Shown here: positions 58,296 through 64,000 of the stretch, piece after piece | How the letters are laid out: every line of letters begins with the position of its first letter | Position numbering within the stretch: position 1 is the stretch's first letter | Origin: Cricetomys ansorgei | Lineage: Eukaryota > Chordata > Mammalia > Rodentia > Nesomyidae | Direction: 5' to 3' | DNA length: 64,000 bases | NCBI GenBank assembly: GCA_026225945.1 | Contig: JAMJFZ010001089.1 | Location: 6,403,501 to 6,467,500 of the forward strand | The notes under the pieces: model-generated | What the model was told of the DNA's origin: nothing | Database searches by the model: none | What the model saw: the letters and a program-made list of their open reading frames with translations, nothing else | Program-made: the position numbers and the translations under genes

Positions 58296-58788
58296 TGTAG
58301 CTCCGCCAGCCAGTATGGCTGTCCACTCTTCTGGTCCTCCTTGGAGAACTGTGAGCCAGCGAGAATATACAGAATTCTCTGGAGACTGGGGCAGGGGGCA
58401 TGACTCAACTTTATTGGGGGGATGAGGTTGCAAATCTAGGGAGAGGAAGGATATCTGTTTTCCAGGGATGCCATTGGACGCTCATTGGTTTAGGACAGCA
58501 CAGGTATGATACCCCCATTTGCATATTGGGGATTGCAGCCTGGACCTGGGTATTTTCCCAGGAACCAGAGGGAGAGAACTTATGGTCATATAAGGAGAAG
58601 CACTACAGCTCCAGATAAGCAGTTCTGCCAGGTCGCATACCTTTGAAAGGGCGTTGCCTTGTGGTAGCAGGCACCATAGCTTGTGGCTGGTTAGAGCTTT
58701 GGAGGAGAGAGGCCAAATGCCTGCCGCTCTTAGAATGATAATTCTGGGGGTTCTAGGCTCGCCTTCTACCTCACCTCAGCTCCGGGAC
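58296..58788 (-). mobile_element. Probable solo LTR
   Basis: Starts TGTAGCTCC; the - strand has CCAATAAAGTTGAG, a polyadenylation signal, and begins TGTCCCGGAGC. Both ends approximate; no clean target duplication found. Confidence 0.55.
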
Positions 58789-58799
58789 AGTCCCATACT

Positions 58800-60415
58800 C
58801 CTGGATAGTTTATATTCCACATCTGCCTCTTCCTGTGCCAAGTAACAGTTACCTGGTAGTAAGCATCTCGTCGCCCCCAACTCCTCAGCATTTGAACCCT
58901 AAGAACAAGAAATGTGACATCCATCTTAGTGTTCCCCATCGCTACTGCACACCACACACTGCCACTCATTGTACTTGCAGGAAATACAGAGAATACCAGA
59001 TGGTTATGGAGTTTGGGGAGGGTCAGAAGAGCTGAGCAGTTAAAGATGAAAATGGCATAAAACCATGTCTGGTACCTGAGGTGGGAATACATTTTGATAA
59101 TGAAGAGATAAGGCGAACAGGTAAAACATCACTTAGTGATGTGGTCCAGTCAGGCAAACAAATGATATCTATCAATGAGGGGAAGGAGGTCACGTTTAGT
59201 AAGCTCCGAAGATCCAGATGGATGCTAAGGGGTCAGGGTAATTTGCTAAAAAATGTGACTCTCAGTAACCACCCTAGGACAGTGATGCGGTTGGCACCAG
59301 CGGGCAGTGCATCGAGCCGCCTCCACAGAGTTTCTGCCTTACACACCTACTTTGAGTTTGTCTCACACCTGGCACTGGCTCAACCCCCGCTGTTAGTACT
59401 ATTCTGGGCTACTCATGGGTCATGCAGTGGCTGCTCTTGGCTTAATTTGGAAATGTTCCATAATGCTGGCCTAGGAAGGAAACCAAGGATTTGAAAAGTT
59501 AAGAAAAGATCGTGCCCAAGCATAGGGAAGAAACTTAAAACATCCTTCCAGGTATAGCATTCAACAAGGGTAGACTGAATTTGTTCTCTACAGAGAGGTC
59601 ACTGCGTTCTTAAACAGGGCGCGGCTGGATCAGTCCCAATCCTTCTCAGAGCATGTATTGTGTTCTCTGTGCATCAGCCCAAATTTAGAATGCAGCTTCT
59701 AGAGTAACAGGGTGCAATCAGTCATGTCCACTGGGTCCTCATGCTAAGAATTATAATACCTATAGGCTGGTAGAGTCAGACTTTACTCAGCAATTCTAAT
59801 CAAACACTCAGGTCTGTTTTTGTGTATAGAAGATGATTGTTTTGTCAATGTGGAAATAAAGTCAATATGGTTAAAAAAGAATTTTCATAAAATGTGTTTC
59901 CATGAGTTTCTGTCTACTGAATAGTTTCAAAAAAATTTTTTTTGCATAGCTAGATCATATCAAATTCATGTGGAAAAAAAAAAAGAACATTTCAAAATCC
60001 TGCATTGGTGATGGGGACCTGTTTAGCTTGTTCTTTGACAAGAGGCTCTAGGCTCTTTGGGAAATCCAAGCAGGCTCCCGAGACTCACAGGAGAAGATTT
60101 ATATCTGCAATGTTCTCAGGTCTTCAGTAACCTAGACTCATGAGTCCAACGCCATTAAAATGCTGAGTGCTTGGTAGAAAAGCCATAGATAGATCACAGC
60201 ACCTTGGAATAGTCAAACTGTGTTGACACCATGGCTGTTTGTAGAAGTAGAATCGTTGTAATCTTTCCAGCCGTGGGCTCCAGTAAAACAAGGAGCACCA
60301 GTCTTTAAGTGGAGAGTCTATGCCCAAACATCTTTGCTCTTCTACTTACGGAAGTACGTCTCTTAATTAGAGTTCAGTTCCAAATCTTTAGGACATTCTT
60401 CTAGTTAAGAAAATC
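58800..60415. other. Intronic, nothing recognised
   Basis: Unique-looking AT-rich sequence. The frame at 59081-59494 has no domain I recognise. Confidence 0.35.
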
Positions 60416-60530
60416 GGAAGCTGGGCATAATTCTGTACACCTGTAATCTCAGCACTCCAGAGAGAGGCGGCAGTGGGGAGACCATGAGCTCATGGCAGCC
60501 TGGGTTTCATACTGAGATCTTGTCTACAAT
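60416..60530 (+). mobile_element. B1-related SINE, diverged
   Basis: gctgggcataattctgtaca, cctgtaatctcagcactcca and gagatcttgtctaca. Confidence 0.55.
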
Positions 60531-60859
60531 ATGGATAAAAGTGTACGTGGATATTCATTTATGTGTAAACACAGCTATAATACAGACATAAATACATCTG
60601 CTAGACTGAATTTAACATGAACTCAATCCAGTAGAAAAGGCTGATTTTCGTAGTATACTAAAGCCACACGGAGTTGATACAGGTGCATTTCAGTATACAC
60701 AGTGGTCAATAGATACTCGATACCTCAATTATCTCTGTAACAGAAATATCCATACTCTAGTCCCATGAACTGAGCACCACAGCCTAACTTTCCATCCACT
60801 CCTTGAGTTCATGTGGCATTACCAAAAAAAAAAAAAAAAAAGATCGGCCTGTTTTCTCT

Positions 60860-60898
60860 CATATGCAGAATCTTGATTTAAATTTAAATCTGCATATG
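60860..60898. repeat. Inverted repeat around an AT palindrome
   Basis: CATATGCAGA (60860-60869) and TCTGCATATG (60889-60898) are exact complements around a 19-base loop containing TTTAAATTTAAA. Confidence 0.9.
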
Positions 60899-61446
60899 TA
60901 TGTATATGTAGGGCATTGTGAGGGAAGACAGGGTGGAGAGCACGGTTCAGCGCGTCTTTAATCTTAGCAGTCAGGAGGAAGAGGAAAGAACCAGGATCTT
61001 GAGTTCAGTATCTCATCTCAACATAAATTGGGACAACCCATTCTGGGGACGTCTTCTTGCCATAGGGAGAACTTTCAGGGGTTGGTTCTTCCCGTTGCTA
61101 CTTCTCAATGAGACCTCGCTTGTCTTTCAGACATCAGATTAAAAAATATATAAAGATGACTATTTTATTAAGTATAAATACATTATTATTGGGCAAAAGA
61201 AAGTTAATGGAGCGCAGGTTATCTGGAAAAGAAGAGACGATTTGGGGTAAGGAAAGGGACAAGCAAGTGGAGACTGAAGGGGCGGGGAGAAGGTAAGAAA
61301 AAGTATAAAGACGTGTGTATGTGACGAAGTCCCCGTGGAGACTGTTAGTTGGCATTCTAACTAAATTTAAATTTAAAAAGAATATGTTAATATGCAGAAA
61401 GACATCATGGCAGATTTCTACAAGATATATGTGTTATTAGGTAAAT

Positions 61447-61600
61447 CGAGATGGCTGAAGGGGTAAAGGCACTTACTGTTGACCTGAGTTCGAGCCCCAG
61501 GACCCCTAGAACAGGAGCACCGACTCCCGGAAGTTGCCCTTTGATCTCCATATGTGCACTGTGACATGTGCGCACACATGTGCGCACACACAAATAATTG
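61447..61600 (+). mobile_element. B3 SINE
   Basis: gagatggctgaaggggtaaa, gacctgagttcgagccccag and gttgccctttgatctcca, then a CA/GC alternating tail. Confidence 0.85.
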
Positions 61601-61609
61601 ACACACGTA

Positions 61610-62474
61610 ATCAAAACAGTACATTGATTATTTGCATATGTTGCATAGCTTAATATGGATTTATTTGCGTTGTGAGACTAAAAAACTAATAATTTTTTTT
61701 TTCAGCAAAGGGGGGAAAAGAAGGTTTTGGAACTAGATGATGTACATGGTTCAAATCCTTCTTCTTCCCAGTGCTTGTTAACTGGACAATGCTAACCTAA
61801 GATTCTGTTGGGCCTTAGAATGATTCCTCTGTGGTATGGGGTCATAGCACTCGGTTACCAAGAAGCATCCTGGGGTCGGGGTGGGGATTCAGAACCCCCC
61901 ACAGAGCCATCACAACACAGATCGCTGGGAACCTGCTTCAGCAGCCTTGGGAGCTATATATTTTCAACAAGTGCCATGGAGTTCTTGAGTTCACGTTGAG
62001 AACTGCTGGACTACACCTTTCCTTACAGACGCCAGTGCATTTAGATTTGCAGCGGCTTTTGTTTCTGTCCAGCAAGAGACTCGTCGACGGTGGTGTTGAC
62101 TGTGTGTGGCTTTTTGACGGGCGTGTACAGTGTCTGGTGTCTGGGAAGTACCCATACTGAGGAAATACCAAGGGCTCTGGTGGTGTGAACATCCGATGGT
62201 GAGTTTTAGTCTTTTGTCTCTGTCAGCCCAGGAACCTTGCCTAACAATCTGAGTTCCATCCCAGGATGTGGGCAGAGAGAACCAACTCCTGAAAACTGTC
62301 ATCTGACTTCCTGTGCTCTCGGTAGCTTGAAAGGAGCCATCCAAACCTACCCCCCACACGTAACAGATAAATGCATGTATAAAAACGTTGTTTTAAAGAA
62401 CTAACAGTGGGTATAAAGTATCTACTGACTAACATGGAGATAAAGAAAGGCTAAAAATGGTGTAAGATTCCTAT
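61610..62474. other. Intronic, nothing recognised
   Basis: Unique-looking; overlapping frames at 61808-62359 show no domain. Confidence 0.35.
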
Positions 62475-62620
62475 AGCGGGGTGGTAGTGATGCACGCCTT
62501 TAGTCCCAGCATTTGGGAGGCAGAGGCAGGTGGGTCTCTGTGAGTTCAAGGCCAGCCTGGTCTACAGAGTGAGTTCCAGGACAGCCAGAGTTACAACAGA
62601 AACCCTGTCTTGAGGGGGCA
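62475..62620 (+). mobile_element. B1 SINE (variant right end)
   Basis: cacgcctttagtcccagcat, ggccagcctggtctacagag and gagttacaacagaaaccctg. Confidence 0.92.
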
Positions 62621-63239
62621 GGGTTGGGGGGATTCCTATATTGCAAACCCTGAAGATGTTTAAAAAAAAACAAAATAACAACAAAAACCCATAAACTTTA
62701 GTCTTTTTTCACTAGGAAAGGATGTGCGTGCCATGGCTTATGCACCATGTAAAACTAGGTGTAGATATCTCCAAAGAAAAATAGACCAGGGATTCAGGGA
62801 AGCTCTTTTGATTGCTTTGACTTCCTTGGATGTTATTAATGTGATTTTTTTTTTAAAAGACTTCTAAAAAACCTGGTGAGCCCGCACCGCAGAGTAGCGT
62901 GTAAGCCACCAGAACAGCGTGTCCACAAGAGCACGAAGAATGACATCAGTATCTTGGGGATCCTTCTGACATCGTGGCACATGGAGGGATCAGGAACTGG
63001 GGTTAACTTTAGTTTCAGAAAGAACTTGTTTGTGTAGAGCATAACCATTACTGGGAAGAGGAAATTTACACAGCGGGCTCTCAGGAGCATCTCAAAGCCC
63101 TTTGCCTGATCATTTAGGCTCACGGTTGGAGGTTACAATCCACCACCATGGTGGGTAAGCCACAGTAGTAGAAGCCTGAGCTGCTCACATCGCATCCACA
63201 GTCAGAAGACAGCAAAAGAATGCTTCTGCTCAACCCACT
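62621..63239. other. Intronic, nothing recognised
   Basis: A CAAAA-rich run (~62660-62690) and a 95-codon - strand frame without a known domain. Confidence 0.35.
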
Positions 63240-63367
63240 TTCTATTTATTTTAGTTTTTGAGATTACAATGTAATTACATTTCTCCGTTCCATTTCCTTC
63301 CCCTAAACCCTTCCACATGCCCCTCCCTACTCTCCTTTATGGCCTCATTTTCGCCCAATTGTTAATG

Positions 63368-63406
<39 letters not shown>

Positions 63407-64000
63407 ACAAATATATTTCTGAATATAACTTGTTCAGTCTCTATAGTGTTACTTGTATATATATTTTCAGGGCCGACCTTTGACACTGGACAGTAGATTG
63501 GTGTGCTCTTTCCTGCTGAGGAAGGAGCTCCTCTTCTGCTCCCAGCTTTACCCAATTTCCTGTAGCTCTCTGTGTACGGTTGAGGCCCTCTGGGCTTTCT
63601 CCCACCCAGTTTGCGGTGTCTATTAGCGTCACCCTTGTTTGGGCAGTCACGCTGGTGAGACTGTGGTTATAGCTTTTGAAGTTAGTAGGAGACACAGTCT
63701 CATAGCAAACTCCTTGGTCCTCTGGCTCTTAAATCTTTCCTCTTTCTCTTTTGCAGTGTTCCCCGAGCCTCTGGGAAGTGTTTTGTATATGCATATGCTG
63801 GGACTGGGTTCCCAACTCTGCATTTTGATTGGTTGTGGTTTTTGGTAGTGTTTTTTTCTTGTAGTTTTCCCTCTGTTGCAAAGAGACGTTTCCTTGATGA
63901 GGTGTGAGGACTACACCGATCTGCGGGTATAAGGACAAATGTCTATAGATTGTTGTTAGGGATTATTCTGTTTCAGTAGATTAGCTGTTGTAGATGTCTC
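63240..64000 (-). mobile_element. Rodent L1 (Lx-like) 3' region, runs off the window
   Basis: gagattacaatgtaattaca, gtgttacttgtatatatatt, ggtgtgctctttcctgctga, cattttgattggttgtggtt and gatgaggtgtgaggactaca follow the order of a common rodent L1 3' segment; the T-rich start is the reversed poly(A) end. A (GT)n run (63369-63404) lies inside it. Confidence 0.65.

Noticed and set aside
62836..63123. 95-codon - strand frame
   Set aside because: No recognisable family or splice context; flanked by simple repeats and an L1.
54565..64000. Shared Gcnt2 exon 2 (starting VPGSMPNASW-like) downstream of exon 1C
   Set aside because: Scanned on the + strand for the expected motif and a flanking acceptor and found nothing; in mammals exon 2 lies far downstream.

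Overview
The window is nuclear DNA from a muroid rodent. It is full of muroid SINEs (B1, B2/B3, B4 and ID-like), rodent L1 3' ends and class I/II endogenous retrovirus pieces, and it has very little coding sequence. I cannot name the species. Three B1 copies share a right-end variant that does not match the mouse/rat consensus I remember, so a muroid other than Mus or Rattus is possible but not shown.

The gene is Gcnt2, the I-branching beta-1,6-N-acetylglucosaminyltransferase (GT14 family, Golgi, type II membrane protein). The window holds its three alternative coding first exons, all on the + strand: exon 1A (coding 4842-5760), exon 1B (33146-34064) and exon 1C (53637-54558). Each encodes a start codon, a membrane anchor and about three quarters of the catalytic domain. 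Each ends in the same motif ([14 protein letters not shown] plus the first base of a Gly codon) at a GT donor in the same phase. In known mammalian genes all three splice to shared exons 2 and 3, which encode the last ~94 residues. I found neither shared exon, so the window ends inside the common intron. The locus therefore makes three enzymes from three promoters with one shared C-terminus. The promoter regions differ: 1A is CpG-poor, 1B is moderately CpG-rich with upstream ORFs, and 1C is CpG-island-like with a GC box.

Layout: 1-4640 is 5' flank with SINEs, including a B2 carrying an interstitial telomeric array at 1075-1110. 4842-5760 is exon 1A. 6509-9681 is an internally deleted class II provirus on the - strand. 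9.9-32 kb holds SINEs, solo LTRs (four between 13.7 and 18.5 kb), an L1 3' end and a degenerate minisatellite. 33146-34064 is exon 1B. 34-53 kb holds SINEs, a purine tract, an old L1 segment, an LTR and a 31-bp minisatellite. 53637-54558 is exon 1C. 54.6-64 kb holds a compound microsatellite, a SINE cluster, another LTR and an L1 running off the end.

I see no convincing second protein-coding gene, no functional tRNA or rRNA gene and no CRISPR. The points most worth a second look are mosaic similarity among the three first exons (likely gene conversion), the telomeric array inside the Pol III B box of a B2 SINE, nested LTR insertions with target-site duplications, and the contrasting promoter/upstream-ORF arrangements of the three exons.
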